Part shown: positions 19,784 to 30,437 of the stretch, in pieces
How positions within the stretch are numbered: position 1 is the stretch's first letter
How the letters are laid out: the number at the start of each line of letters is the position of its first letter
Origin: Chara braunii
Lineage: Eukaryota > Streptophyta > Charophyceae > Charales > Characeae
Direction of reading: 5' to 3'
Assembly: GCA_003427395.1 (NCBI GenBank)
Contig: BFEA01000473.1
Span: 812,596-844,739 of the forward strand
DNA: 32,144 nt
Made by a program: the position numbers and the translations under genes
The notes under the pieces: generated by a model
What the model saw: only the letters and a program-made list of their open reading frames with translations
What the model was told of the DNA's origin: nothing
The model's database searches: none

Positions 19784-20252
19784 AAACGGGCACCGTTTTG
19801 CAGAGTTGGGGCTAAATGCCCCGACCAGTTCTCGCTGCGCTATCTGGCGCTTCATCTTTAGTCCAAAATTTTTATTTTTATTTTTTTTTCCTTTGTTGGC
19901 CAAAGCCAACAGTCACACCCTCACGTGGCTTTTCAGCCACTTCTCTCGATCTGCCGATTACGAAAAAAAAAAAAAAAATACCTTTTTTTTTATCGATTTG
20001 TGCGTGTCATCCTTGCACAGGGGCCATCCTAATCTTCGTGCGGCCGATCTCGGTCGTGCAATCTTCGCAATCGACGGTCCAAATCGACCGCGCCCACAAC
20101 AAGGTGGCCAGCTGCAAAAGGAGCTATGCCCAGCAAGGCGAGGCGTTTCATGTTCGATCCTGGTGTCTGTCGGGTAGTAGTCTGGCGCTGTAACCTACTG
20201 GGCTAGCTCCTATCACGATAGTGATAGGAGCAGCTCTTCTATATGAAGAGCT
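19784..20252. repeat. Hairpin cluster, middle part of block 2
   Basis: Stems seen: AAACGG/CCGTTT (19784-19798); GTTGGGGC/GCCCCGAC (19805-19825, one wobble); GTTGGC/GCCAAC (19895-19910); GTGGCT/AGCCAC (19925-19940); GCTCCTATCAC/GTGATAGGAGC with a 4-nt loop (20206-20231); and immediately after it AGCTCTTC/GAAGAGCT (20232-20252). A-runs lie at 19962-19978. No gene is recognised. Confidence 0.7.
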
Positions 20253-20279
20253 CAGCCCTGTCCCTATCCCCTTGTCGTG

Positions 20280-20405
20280 GCCTTGCAGGCCCTGCTTGCC
20301 TGTGGCTCTGCAGGCCCACCCTGCCTGTGGCCCTTCAGGCCCCGCCTGTTTGTGGTCTAGCAGGCCTTGCTGACCGACGGCCTAGCAGGCTCTGCCTGCC
20401 TGCTA
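20280..20405. repeat. 25-bp GC-rich tandem repeat, 5 copies
   Basis: The motif [GT][CA]AGGC recurs near 20285, 20310, 20335, 20360 and 20385 in a unit of about 25 bp, with approximate consensus CTGCAGGCCCTGCCTGTGGC. It follows the double hairpin at 20206-20252. Confidence 0.7.
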
Positions 20406-20565
20406 CTTCCACGTGGATGGCCGCCCATCGACAACTCCGGGGCCACCCATCGGGTAGGCCTCGACATACTCGGTGGGCCCAGAAAAAAAAAACCTTGCTA
20501 TTCCTCTCGCGCTGTGGCCCCATACCCAGCGCATCCCCCTTTTTAGCCCATTCGGGCCCTAAATC

Positions 20566-20707
20566 GCGCGGCTGCTAAGCCGCGCAATATTACTTTAGGT
20601 AGAATAGGTCTAGTTCTACCACTTCCATATCCGCACGCTTCTGCGGCTTCGACAAGAGCGAAGCACTGCCAACTACTATCGTTATACTCGGACGCCAGAA
20701 GTGTCCG
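20566..20707. repeat. Hairpin cluster, right part of block 2
   Basis: Stems seen: GCGCGGCT/AGCCGCGC with a 4-nt loop (20566-20585), GGTAGAA/TTCTACC (20598-20620) and CGGAC/GTCCG (20689-20707). The block ends about 30 bp before the stop of the Josephin-like frame on the minus strand, so it could be part of that element's 3' region. Confidence 0.6.
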
Positions 20708-20738
20708 GACAAAAACTCGAAACCTTTTAATCTCTCAG

Positions 20739-21358
20739 TCATAAGTCAGATCTGAATAAACTTTTGGCAAACTTCAATCTCATCAAGTCCTTCAATTCAA
20801 CGAAAGAGTTCGAAAGTGTCCGACGTTGAAAACCCCCGACAAATACCCTTGTCATGATATTTGCCTCGACAACGAAGGCAAGCACAAAGATAGGCATAGA
20901 GGCGGGCATGGAAGTACACGAGGTACCCATAGGGTCAATGACCTGGAGCAGTTGCGGGTTAGGGTAATCACGCATGAGATCACAGATGGCAGTAATAGTT
21001 TGAACCATAGCACCGCCATTCCATAATTCCCAAGAAGCAGAGGCATGGACAAGAATGGTGTAATGGCCAGGTGTATGTAGAATATAGGCACAAACGTGCG
21101 AACAATGGTCCGGGTCGCCACCCAAAGGGGCACGCTGCATATCAAGTCGGCGCCTTATCAAAGCAGTCTCCAAAACCGAGACATTGAATCCCCCTTGTCG
21201 AGTGTAATTACTATTCTGTGGGGGATGCAGACTCGGGTCATCGCCATATAACTCACGTTCTTGAGCATCAAGATTGGAAGCAACGGCCAATAAATCAGAG
21301 TGAGTATATGGTTCCCGACGATAGGCTTGTAGGCAGATGTTAGTAGCAGCAAGACGAC
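20739..21358 (-). pseudogene. Josephin-like cysteine protease domain (probable deubiquitinase fold)
   Basis: The minus-strand frame resembles the Josephin domain of ataxin-3/MJD proteins in order: AYRREPYTHSDLLAVASNLD with QEREL (helical arm), GGFNVSVLETALIRRRLDM (the conserved GxFSxQVLxxAL block), PGHYTILVHASASWELWNGG (the catalytic His at 21063-21065 and Asn at 21018-21020). Josephin proteases cleave ubiquitin chains with a Cys-His-Asn triad. The N-terminal catalytic Cys is not clear: the frame reads CRLAATNICLQ after an in-frame TGA, and the aligned position seems to be Ala. A Ser/Pro-rich frame (21340-21609) links it, out of frame, to the upstream RT. Identification is by eye. Confidence 0.55.
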
Positions 21359-21785
21359 AGATTCAGTGGAGGCAAGTCGGGCGGATTTTCTACAGAATCT
21401 CCTACAGTCCCCTTGCCAAGTTCATCCTCGGATGGTCCCTCGCCATCATCCCTCCTATTTTGTGTTTGCCTCATTGCAGAAAGTTCTGCAGTCGAAGAGC
21501 GTCCCAGGTGTGGTACGGACGACTGGGGTGGAAAAAGACCAGGAGGGGATGCTTGGGAGGGTTGTGGTGGGGAGAATGATCGGGTTCTTTTTCGTCCAAG
21601 AATAGACATTGAGGAAAGAGGAGTAAGCTGGGGTTAAGGAATAAGCTGGCGTCTAGGATGGCGAAGTAGGCTTTCTGCACGGGCAAAACAGGTGTGATAG
21701 GCGCCGTTAATGAAGACGGGGCTGTGACAGGCGTAGTCCGAGGACAATGTGTGAATATCCGAGAAAGCAGGTGGTGAATATACCA

Positions 21786-23815
21786 TCAAAGCATGCTACG
21801 AAACCACTTGGAGAGGCGGGTTATGTGCGCAGGGTACCTATGTTGACGTTTACAAATATAGGAGGTCCATCCTTTCGCAGGCGTTGTTGGAGAGTGCCCA
21901 GACGTACTCAAACCAAGTTGGTCTGTAAACACTCCCGTCGGCTGGTGTGCAGTGCCATTGTACGTAGCACTAAGATAACGAATAACAGGGAAATTCCATT
22001 CAATTACTTTGTCAAACACACTTATACGCAAAGAAAAGTCACGACGGACCTGGAGGCGTGCACCCAAGAATGTGCAAGAGCCATCAGGCATTGTGGTCTC
22101 CTTCCATTCGAGGCCATAGTGCTCTGATGGTGGTGGCAGATGTCCCCATGAGAGAACTTCATCGATCAAGCAATATGTGAACGCATACCATTGAGCTGCG
22201 CGAAAATCAAGCCGCTGCACATCATCAACAAAGCGAGCCTCATCCCAATACAACGTCAAACTATCTATCTTCGGACCAGAATTAGTCCCCATTGGGATGC
22301 CAATCAGTTGATGTCGCATGGTGTCGTTCGGTGCGTAAAGATACGTGTTTGTGACAATGAAATGAAGATGTTCAAGAATTTGGGAAACGCTCAAGGTGTT
22401 TGATCCTGTATGAACCCTCCACTCCCCTTGATGGGCCACTTTAACAATCATGTTAAGGGCAGACAGATGTGTGCGCCCCTGTGTGTCTATGTAGAGGCTT
22501 CCTCAACCGCTTTTGATACATTATGACAAATAAGATCACGAGGGAGATTGGTATACATAGTTGTGAAATCAACAGGGCAAGGAACATGGCCACGAAGAGA
22601 AGAATTACGTTTGAAATCAAGCATCACCTCCTCAACGCATTGCACGATCCAGCACCGTCTTACACCGCTTTGCTGATACAACAGATTATCCTTCTCATAC
22701 AGAGTCTCAATGACTCCTTGTAGTGCAACGCTGGGGCGGGCAGAAGCGACGGTAGAACTGGCCAAGGGTTTGTAGGGAGGTTGGTGGTGGACTGCATGAA
22801 CAAATGGTGCAGTTGATCGAGGTCGTGGTGGTAGGGAGAGATTATTCCGCTCTGCGGCGTCAACAAAATTGTGAAGCCTGGGGGGCGATTTGTGCGCTTT
22901 AAGTGCATACTACAGATATGGCAGTGTGTCTTTGTGTGTATATCCCCACCGATGATTCCAGAGTGCGTGATGTTCGAGAATATTTGCGACAGAGTCAAGG
23001 GGCACAGCATAGGTAGGGCTGTCCACAGGCACCAATTTTTACAACAGATTGCCAAGTTATGAGAGGTCTTGTCGATAGGAACAGTAGTGAAGTGTTGTTG
23101 AAGGTGTCTCAAAGCCCTAGTCCCTTAGTGAAGGAAGTGTGGTTGTCCTGTGGCAGTGTGGGAGGATGAGATGTTGCTTTGGCAATGTGTGAGAACGACT
23201 GAGCGCCACTACTGCAATTTGTTCACAGCGGTCGGCCAAAGCTGCTCGGAGACCGACTTCAGGTATTTAGCAATATACTTGTCAAGGCCAACTCTAACAA
23301 CCTGAAGCACATCAGCGATTTGCCCATTAAGACAATACTTCGAGCCTTCATGAAACAAGTCGCTCAAGCGATCATCAGGAATGATGTCGTAGTCGATTGT
23401 AACAACATGGCAGTCGACAGTCAAGAAGCACTTTTTGACATTGGCAGTCCGAGGGGTCACGTAGGGAGATCCCCTGAGCGCAACTTCCATCAAATTAGAG
23501 AATTGGACGTGAGTTGGCGACAACAACTTATCACAAATACGCAGGTGTGTTGCGGCATCAAGGTCAGGGTGCATGCAGGGCTTGTCGCAGCCCAGTGACC
23601 TGAGACACCTCGTGCATGTGCACAACTTTAATATGATCAAGGCAGGCATCTCGAGACTGAGCTGTGTATCGCTGGAGGACATGTTGATGCTTCCGAATCA
23701 CGCATTCAAGCTGACGGATATGCGCAGTCATATCTGCATCGGAGATATTATTGCTCAACCACTGCAGCAAGCAGGCACGCCAAACAAATGTTGCTCGCTG
23801 GTTGACAGATTCCAT
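21786..23815 (-). pseudogene. GIPMGT-type (Penelope-like?) reverse transcriptase, decayed
   Basis: Several minus-strand frames together give one RT. N-terminal part 23815-23209, shifted once; then TTVPIDKTSHNLAICCKNW (the PxDKxxxN block, about 23085); VDFTTMYTNLP with the first catalytic Asp at 22568-22570; GIPMGTNSGPKIDSLTLYWD (22281-22301 for GIPMGTN); YCLIDEVLSW in place of Y-I-D-D, with Glu at 22158-22160; then SCTFLGARLQV and a C-terminal VFTDQL. In-frame stops include TAG at 23209-23211 and a TAA before GTRALRHL; one frameshift lies near 22490. The motif set is closest, by eye, to Penelope-like RTs; no GIY-YIG endonuclease was found. Confidence 0.7.
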
Positions 23816-24043
23816 CTGTTGCGAATTGCCAGCAGCAGTCTATGAAAGAAGATTGTGCAACACAGACTGGACTTGAAAGTCGGGGCCTGGACGCAAATCA
23901 ATAGGTTCGGGCTGTTGATGATCTAACGGGCGAGGGTTTGTCTCCACCGATTCCCAGTAAACCATAGGCAGAGAGCGCGAAGAGGACAACAACAAAGGGG
24001 CTGTGACAAACTGTTCCATCGGAGTTTCACCGACTCATGCATA

Positions 24044-24078
24044 ATATATATATACATCATATATATATACATAATATA
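24044..24078. repeat. AT-rich microsatellite at the edge of element 2
   Basis: Imperfect (TA)n interspersed with CATC lies immediately left of the 3' LTR of Gypsy element 2. It was either the insertion target or grew beside it. Confidence 0.7.
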
Positions 24079-25114
24079 AGCAAGGAATGTGAGTGTGAGC
24101 GATATACATGAAACCAAGTTGCGAAATCACACAGCTGAACAAGTAGTCGTGTCCCAAGCAGAGAGTTCAAATGCACCGAGAAAACCATCCATATAGAGCA
24201 ATACAATAAAGTCCAATGTCCAAGCTCGTAGGCCACACCAACACAGTATCCAAAGTCGCTCCTGTCTGGCGCTCGGCGCCCAGCCTAGTCTACCTGACTA
24301 GCCTACCTACATTCGGTTCACGAAACAGCATCACTTCGACTAGGTACGTATCTCGTCACCCTCAATCAGACCTTGATTACCCCACACAGCGCCTCCTTCC
24401 CTGAAGACCACCTGATCATCCGCTGTACCCCCTGGCGCCCAGCAGCCCGGCTATAGCTGCCTGCGCTCCGCTGCCCTGCAGCACCCCACTTCACCTCTCG
24501 CGCCCCATCAGCGCCCTTGGCAGCAGCGCAACATCAAGCGACAGCGCAGCAGCACTTTCACATTGCCAGCGATGGCCAGCATGCCTGGCCTGGGCTGCTT
24601 CCTCCCTTTTGTGGAAGTGGCAGCCTCCTGGATGCTGCGTGTGGCCTGCCTAGAAGCTTCCAATAGCTTCCGGTTGGGTCCCAGACCCTGCGCCAAGGCC
24701 CGAGACTACAGTTGAGGGCCTGGGCCCTTAGCAGTTAGGCACAACCTGAGTCTCCGGACTTGGGTTGTTTGCTGCATCTGTGCAGAGCTCCCAGGCAGGT
24801 GCGTTGGCACTACTGCTTTTACAAAGGCCGAAGGCCTGCTTCCCAATGTATCGGCCCTGCTTTGTGTATGTCTGCCCAGGCGCAACTGTCAAGTCCTGGG
24901 CAAACTGTATGACGCTGCAATGTGAGGCTCACGCATCTTCCCAACCAACTCGCGTGCTGCAAGAGCCTGAATACCCACATATGGAAATGTCGAATTTTGC
25001 CTTTGACGAATCTTCAAGCCCGCCTTCACTTAGGTCGGGCACTTGGCTTGCTGGGGGCCTTGGCCCAGAACAATGTGATGTCCGATAGGGCCACTTGAGG
25101 GCTTGTTCCTCGCA
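24079..25114 (-). repeat. 3' LTR of Gypsy element 2
   Basis: Positions 24080-24460 match 31769-32144. On the minus strand the LTR starts TGCGAGGAAC (25114) beside the polypurine tract and ends ATTCCTTGC plus one base (T in place of the A seen in the other copy), so termini are TGC...GCA. Length is about 1,036 bp. A candidate TATA box CTCTATATGG lies at 24189-24198 on the minus strand, about 110 bp from the LTR end. Small open frames within it are not credible genes. Confidence 0.88.
24189..24198 (-). promoter_or_regulatory. Candidate TATA box in the LTR
   Basis: The minus strand reads CTCTATATGG. The same sequence is kept in the 5' LTR at 31878-31887. Its distance to the LTR end (about 110 bp) is reasonable for an R-U5 segment. 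There is no direct evidence of transcription. Confidence 0.35.
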
Positions 25115-26026
25115 TTCCATCCCCCTTAGCTTCGAAAGTCCGCTGAGATGCTTCATGTTCTTCTCATAATCTGCCATGATCTGAGGAGCTATCTTGACAA
25201 GTTCCTCCCTTGAAATCCATCGATCTTCCTTCGGATCTGTATGATGCCTGAAATGTACTCTGTATTCCCTCCACAGGTTTGGGAGGTCTTCCCCTCCCAG
25301 GCGTCTCTCTGTGATACATGATATCATCGACGTCCACGTGGCCATACATAGCTGGGGGCAGCATAGATCTCCGTGATGAGAACTGTGTTGTCTCAACAAA
25401 AGGTGCAAGCTTGGAGGCGTGAAAAATAGGGACCATCCACCCAGGGACCGAAATACTGAGGCCATCCATTAGTTTCCTAGAGATGCCAAACTCCTATCCC
25501 AACTCACTAGCCTTGACCCAGACACGTTCCCCTACCTGAAATGTAAATTGTCGGCGATACTTGTTCTCAGAAGCAATCATGACTTCCTGAGATTTCTTGA
25601 TGTGTTCGACAGTCTGCAGTTTCTCATATTGGTTACAAAATTCAATGGTTCCAGGAGTTGCAGCAGTTCGGTTTTCAGGCACGAGGAAGTCTAGAGCAGA
25701 TCTAGGCTTCCACCCCAGATGCAGTTGATTAGGAATGACGCCGGTGGTGCTGTGTACAGCGTTATTGTACAGGTTGGCGATGAGAGATACTTTCTCATGG
25801 GCTTGATGTTATGCCTAAGCACATGCTGCACCACTCAGTTCATCTGTTCAGCCTGCCCATTTGCTTCGGGATGATTCTCTGAAGTCATCTGAAGTTGGCT
25901 GCCCATCTGTTCAGCGGCCTTCTTCCACATCTCGCTTGTGAAACGTACCTCTATCACTGATGATCGTTTTTGGAAATCCATAGTCACGCACCCAGTTGTC
26001 CATGAACAACTTGATGACGTGCTCAA
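24929..26026 (-). pseudogene. Integrase C-terminal half and chromodomain, element 2
   Basis: The pieces lie in three frames. 26026-25835 contains RFTSEMWKKAAEQM and NHPEANGQAEQMN with the third catalytic acid (Glu) of the integrase. 25682-25494 holds the linker and FTFQVGERVWVKASELG. 25469-24929 has VPIFHASKLAPFVETTQF and, shifted, the chromodomain EYRVHFRHHTDPKEDRW with SREELVKIAPQIMADYEK. At least three frameshifts or small deletions separate them. The chromodomain extends to the LTR region, as in element 1. Confidence 0.8.
25115..25130 (-). other. Polypurine tract of element 2
   Basis: The plus strand reads TTCCATCCCCCTTAGC, so the minus strand is purine-rich up to the TG that starts the 3' LTR. 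The chromodomain coding tail lies close to or overlaps this site. Confidence 0.65.
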
Positions 26027-27674
26027 TCCTGGCAGTTTCTGGCATGGCGATTAGTCTAGCGTACTTAGTGAACCTATCCACTATGACGAAGATGTGCCTC
26101 TTGCCATTCCTGCTGGTCACGAGAGTATCCATGAAGTCCACAGAGATACTCTGCCTTGGGCCAGCAGGAATGGGTAGAGGCTCGAGTAACCCAAGTGGAG
26201 CTTGAGTCCGCGGCTCGTCTTGCTGACAGACCTTACAGGTCTTTACGTACTTCTTTGCATCGTCCAGCATGTAAGGCCACCAAAATCGCTGCACTAAGTT
26301 AGCACAAGTCTTCTTATAGCCGAAATGTCCCGTTGCGTCATGGCATTCTCCTAAAAACAAACTACGCAAATCTTCCCTAGATGGAACAACTGATCTCTTA
26401 AACCCTGCCTTCTCAAGGAAGAGCAACCCATCCACCATCACAAACTCATCAGTGGTGGCCTTGTCTTTAGCCTGAAGTTTGGTGATGATGTCCATCGTGA
26501 TGGGATCTTCCTTGTAGGCTTCCTCCATAGATCGAGTCACGTCCTCAAATAGGCCAAACTCGAAAATCACCGCACCCAGGTAATTTGCCCTTCTAGACAA
26601 CGCATCAGCGTTGTACTCTCCCTTCACATAGTCTAGTTTGAAGTCATACTGATCTATGACTTCAATCGAGCGTTTGAGTGCATCAAAGAGAACCGGTTGT
26701 GTCTTGATCCACTTGAGGGTCTGATGGTCACTTCTCAAATAGAAGAACCTTCCTAACACATAGTGCCTCCAGTGGACAAGTGCCTTGTAGACAGCATAGA
26801 GTTCCCTCTCGTAGGTTGACTTTGCCAACTTCTTTGATGGCATCTTTTTGCTCAAGTACTCGACGGGTCTCAACTTTTTCCCGTCCTGCTGAGCCAGCAC
26901 TGCGCCAATGCCGTATTGGCTTGCGTCAGTGGTTACAACAAATGGCCTTTGCGGGTCGGGTACCATGAGAACCTCATGGTGCGTAAGAGTATGCTTCAAC
27001 CGTTTGAAAGCTGCCTCACACTCGTCGGTCCAGTCCCATGGGGTGTCAAATCGAGTTAGATCAATCAAGGGAGATGTGATCGTCCTATTGTTCTTCACGA
27101 AGTTGCGGTAATAACCACACATTCCCAAGAATGATCTGACCTCAGTCACAGACTGGGGTCGTGGCCAGTACCTAATGCTAGCCAGTTTTGCATCTTCGGG
27201 CCTAATTTCGTCCGCGGATACTTCATGACCCCAGTACAAGATTCAAGTGCGACCGAACTCGCATTTCTCTATATTTATCTTATACTTGTGTTGCCGAAGG
27301 AGTGAAAGTACTCTGTCTACATGTTGAGCATGCTCCTCGACAGTTCTACTTAAGATAAGTATATCGTCGAGGTACACGACAATGAACTTATCTAAGTAGT
27401 CATGGAAGATCCTATTCATGGCGTGCTGGAATGTACCTAGCGCATTGTAAACGCCAAAGGGCATCACCACAAACTCATACACACCGTACCTGGTCTGAAA
27501 TGCGGTTTTGTGTTGGTCCTCTAGTCTTATGGCAATCTGATGGTAGCCAAATTTTAGGTCTATCTTTGTATAGTACTTACATCCCTGCACCCGATCCAAT
27601 AGGTCGTCGAGGTGTGGTAGAGGCTCTGCATTCTTAACGGTGATGGCATTGAGGCCTCTATAATCAATGTACAT
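25911..27674 (-). pseudogene. RT, RNase H and integrase N-terminal half, element 2
   Basis: One frame from 27674 to 25911 is broken only by TGA at 27243-27245 (Arg in element 1; CGA to TGA). RT motifs: LRMYIDYRGLNAIT misses its first residues here, then TKIDLKFGYHQIAI, VMPFGVYNALGTFQHA and the catalytic YLDD of IVVYLDDILIL. The RNase H domain has the catalytic TTDASQYGIGAVLA and TYERELYAVYKALVHWRHY and LRSDHQTLKW. The integrase has HDATGHFGYKKT...CKVCQQD (zinc binding) and the Asp residues of VDFMDTL and IISDRG. A frameshift near 25950 moves the rest of the integrase to another frame. It is the best preserved pol segment in the window. Confidence 0.92.
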
Positions 27675-27676
27675 CC

Positions 27677-28420
27677 TTAGTGTTCCCCCTTTCTTTGGAA
27701 CAAAAAGAACGGGTGAGCCAAGGGGGAAGTGCTAGGCCGTATCCAACCCTTTTCTGTGAGCTCTTTCAGTTGCCGACGAAGCTCGTCCAACTCGGTCGGA
27801 ACCATCCTATAGATTCTCCCTTTAGGTGTCTTGCTACCTGGGATGATCTTTATGGCATGGACAACCTCCCTGTCTACGACTCCTAAGGGCTCCTCGAACA
27901 GATCAGGGTACTTAGCGACAATGGTCTCTATCTCTGGGGGTGTTTTAACGGCCTCCCCTTTTGCCGAGAAAGAGACCAAGTACATTCCTTCCTCTTTGTT
28001 CGTTTTATAATAATTATGGAAAGTTGATGCGCATAAGCACCCATAGGGGTCTATTAACCTACTAGCTTTGTACTTAGCCAGTCTAACGGTTCTCCCACTA
28101 GGCAACTCGTGCTTCAACACCTTCTGTCCTAGTCAAACTGGAGCTTGGCAACCTCGAGGTAGTACATGCCCAACAACATGTCAAAGGGCAACTCGTCGCT
28201 CACCAGGAATGATATTTTATGATTTCTCTCTCCTCCTGGGTAGGAGAAGGTGCAGACTACATCTTTAACGTAGTCCTCCGCCATCATGCGCTCTTTGTTG
28301 GCCAAAGTAGATGCTACCGGTCTACTAAGGCGCTGCACTCGGTCCTTTAGGCACAGTCTGTCAACACAGCCGCGACTGATGAAGTTTCGCGTGGAGCCAA
28401 TGTCTCCGAAGGCGCCGCAC
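27677..28420 (-). pseudogene. Aspartic protease and protease-RT linker, element 2
   Basis: The active-site region near 28400 reads FGDIGSTRNFISRGCVDRL, which keeps the D-x-G-[ST] core (DIGS) of retropepsins. The frame continues to 28129 with VQRLSRPVAS, SFLVSDELPFDMLLGMYYLE (the flap and hydrophobic Gly-Met-Tyr-Tyr region). A frameshift near 28125 leads to the linker (28120-27677) with ETIVAKYPDLFEEPLGVVD, ELDELRRQLKELTEKGWIRP, a typical entry to RT. A further shift near 27700 separates this from the RT frame. Retropepsin cuts the Gag-Pol polyprotein. Confidence 0.82.
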
Positions 28421-28428
28421 CAACTTCT

Positions 28429-29150
28429 ACAACGAAGTGCTCCCCTTTAGGACCTCTACTCAATGCCCCCCAGGACTCACGAGGGTCCCTTGCCGACCAC
28501 TGACCTTGAAGGTCCTCTAGGGCTTCAGACACATCCAACGTACAGAGTATAGTTGGGTCCTGATGCGTCTGCGGGGTAACTAAGGAGTCAATAGCTTCGG
28601 CCAACTCTTGAAACGGGGAGGGTACATCACCCGATTCAACGAGAGTAGAAGCAGCTACATCTTCTACCGGCCCTAAGTGTTTCCAGAGCTGGAGTTCGTA
28701 GAGGCCCCTGACTGAGAAGAAGGAAACCCACCCTTAGGAGGGATCTTTTGCGAGACCTTCGAGTTCTTACATTTAAACTATGTATGGCCGTACTCGCCCA
28801 GTTGATGCAAGCACCTCGCGACCATCGATCTCGCCACACTTCCTGATCCAAGCCAGCTCTAACCCAAGCAGCTATCTTGTTTGGGTTAGCGGCCTGCCCC
28901 TGACTCCTTTGCTGACCGCCCTTCCCGCGGCCTGCTGCCTTAGTCTTAACTACTGCGGCGAGGTTGCTACCCTCAACACTCTCCTCGCCATCTAACTCTG
29001 CACCCTCCACAAGTTCAAAAACATCATCAATTTTAATTTGATACCCTTCGAAATCAACCATCATCAGTCGACTACCCTTCTTCTTCTATTCTTGTGGAGT
29101 CTTCTTCTTTCTTCCGTCCGTAGAAGGGGTTTGGGCACTACCCATCGTAG
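28429..29150 (-). pseudogene. Gag C-terminal region with broken zinc knuckle, element 2
   Basis: The minus-strand region between the Gag core and the protease is acidic and Ser/Thr-rich. One frame at 29064-28636 reads MMVDFEGYQIKIDDVFELVE. The knuckle region (28774-28815), in a different frame, reads CLHQLGEYGHT, TAG (28778-28780), FKC. Compared with CIRCGQYGHSQYKC of element 1 it has lost the second Cys and gained a stop at a Gln position. Frames shift repeatedly, so RNA binding by this Gag is unlikely. Confidence 0.65.
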
Positions 29151-29159
29151 CCTCCAAGT

Positions 29160-30437
29160 CTAAGGCCTTCTTGTTGAATGTCTCAGACGTGTGATACTCT
29201 CTGCGAGCCTTCCTGGGATAACGATCAGGCGCTCTACGATCGTGGTAAGCTCTCGCACTGACTTGTACTTCCTAGCATCAAGCTTTAATAATCCATCAAT
29301 GGCAATCTCTGCCTGCTGAGGATTGTGCCACCGTGCTTCCACTAAATCCATAAAGCTTTTTAGGGTGTGGGACTGCACCCTGTCACCCATGTTCCTGCCG
29401 AACCCTTTGAAGCTACCAATATTTAGCCAGCGAGTTGCTAAACCCTCTAAATAGGATGCAGCAGTAATCACTTCCTCCTCTACCAATGTCCTCTTTGCGC
29501 TCATCCAGACTGGCACCGTTCTCAACCACGTGTCGAGAGCCTCATCCTTCTTGTCTCCTGAGAAGGTTGGAGGTGGTTTCAGGGGGGGTTTGGGATACCA
29601 AGGATATTGCTGTCCCGCTGGCGAGATAGGTGGCGACTGTGGTGTAGCACCAGTCGCTGGACCAGAAGATGTAGAAGCCACAGTCTGTGACATGGCTGCT
29701 GCTGATGTACTACTTGATGTTGGTCCACACTAAGCGGCATAGGGGCCTGTCATCGCTGAGAATGGCAGCGATGGTAAGGCTGCTGGCCTGATTTTTGGTC
29801 TGTACATGGCGTTTAGGATCTAGTCTAGGGTGTCCTGGATTGTATCCAGTTTGCTGTCCATGTATGCATGCATGGACAGGATGCTCGCCATAAGAACCTT
29901 TTCATTACCGTTAAGGGTTGAGTCATCTAACCCCTCTAGCGCAACCTTGTCTGCCTCCCTACCCTCTAGAATGACACTTCTGTCTCTAATTTCTTTCTCT
30001 CTCTTAGTAGCCTGTCTGAGTTCCTCCTCTAGCCTTAAGCAGATCCTCTCGACTTGCTGGAGCTCCATCTGCTCCTGGGTGCGTGGAGAAGGCGAGCCGA
30101 ACTGCGAGCCCGCCATCTGACTAGTGCCACCTCCTGACATACTGGAGATGAACTGTGAACTAGACGGCATGCCCAGCCCTTGAGCAGTTAAGTTTGCAGC
30201 AGAAGTTGCTGTCGTGGTAGCCATAGCTACAGCGCTACCTGCTGCTGCTGCTAACGCACGTTCAGCCGCTGCTGCTGCTGCTCTCGCAATCTGTAGATTG
30301 TGGGCCCTTGTCTCAGCCCTAAGCCTTCTCTCGTCTCCTGGTAGTAGAACCTGGAACACAACAGGTATCCTAGCGGTATCCCGTCGTGTCTGCCTCCAAT
30401 TGTCAGTTGTACCTTCAACACCCTGTGATCCACTCAT
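29160..30437 (-). pseudogene. Gag, element 2
   Basis: I chose the ATG at 30435-30437 (MSGSQGVEGTTDNWRQTRRD) because the same frame runs to 29160 and no upstream ATG in frame is evident. In-frame TAGs occur at 29820-29822 and 29730-29732. Layout: basic N-terminus, Ala-rich helix (residues about 48-70), a charged coiled-coil-like segment ending ILSMHAYMDSKLDTIQDTLD, a Pro-rich linker, and the Gag core from PPTFSGDKKDEALDTWLRTV with SYLEGLATRWLN and KSVRELTTIVERLI. The core aligns with element 1 Gag. It would assemble the particle. Confidence 0.87.

Noticed and set aside
20120-20230. tRNA gene suggested by GTTCGATCC near 20153
   Set aside because: No acceptor, D or anticodon arms of tRNA geometry can be formed around it.
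20206-20252. Bacterial-type intrinsic terminator
   Set aside because: Two perfect hairpins are present, but there is no U-run after them and the setting is eukaryotic.
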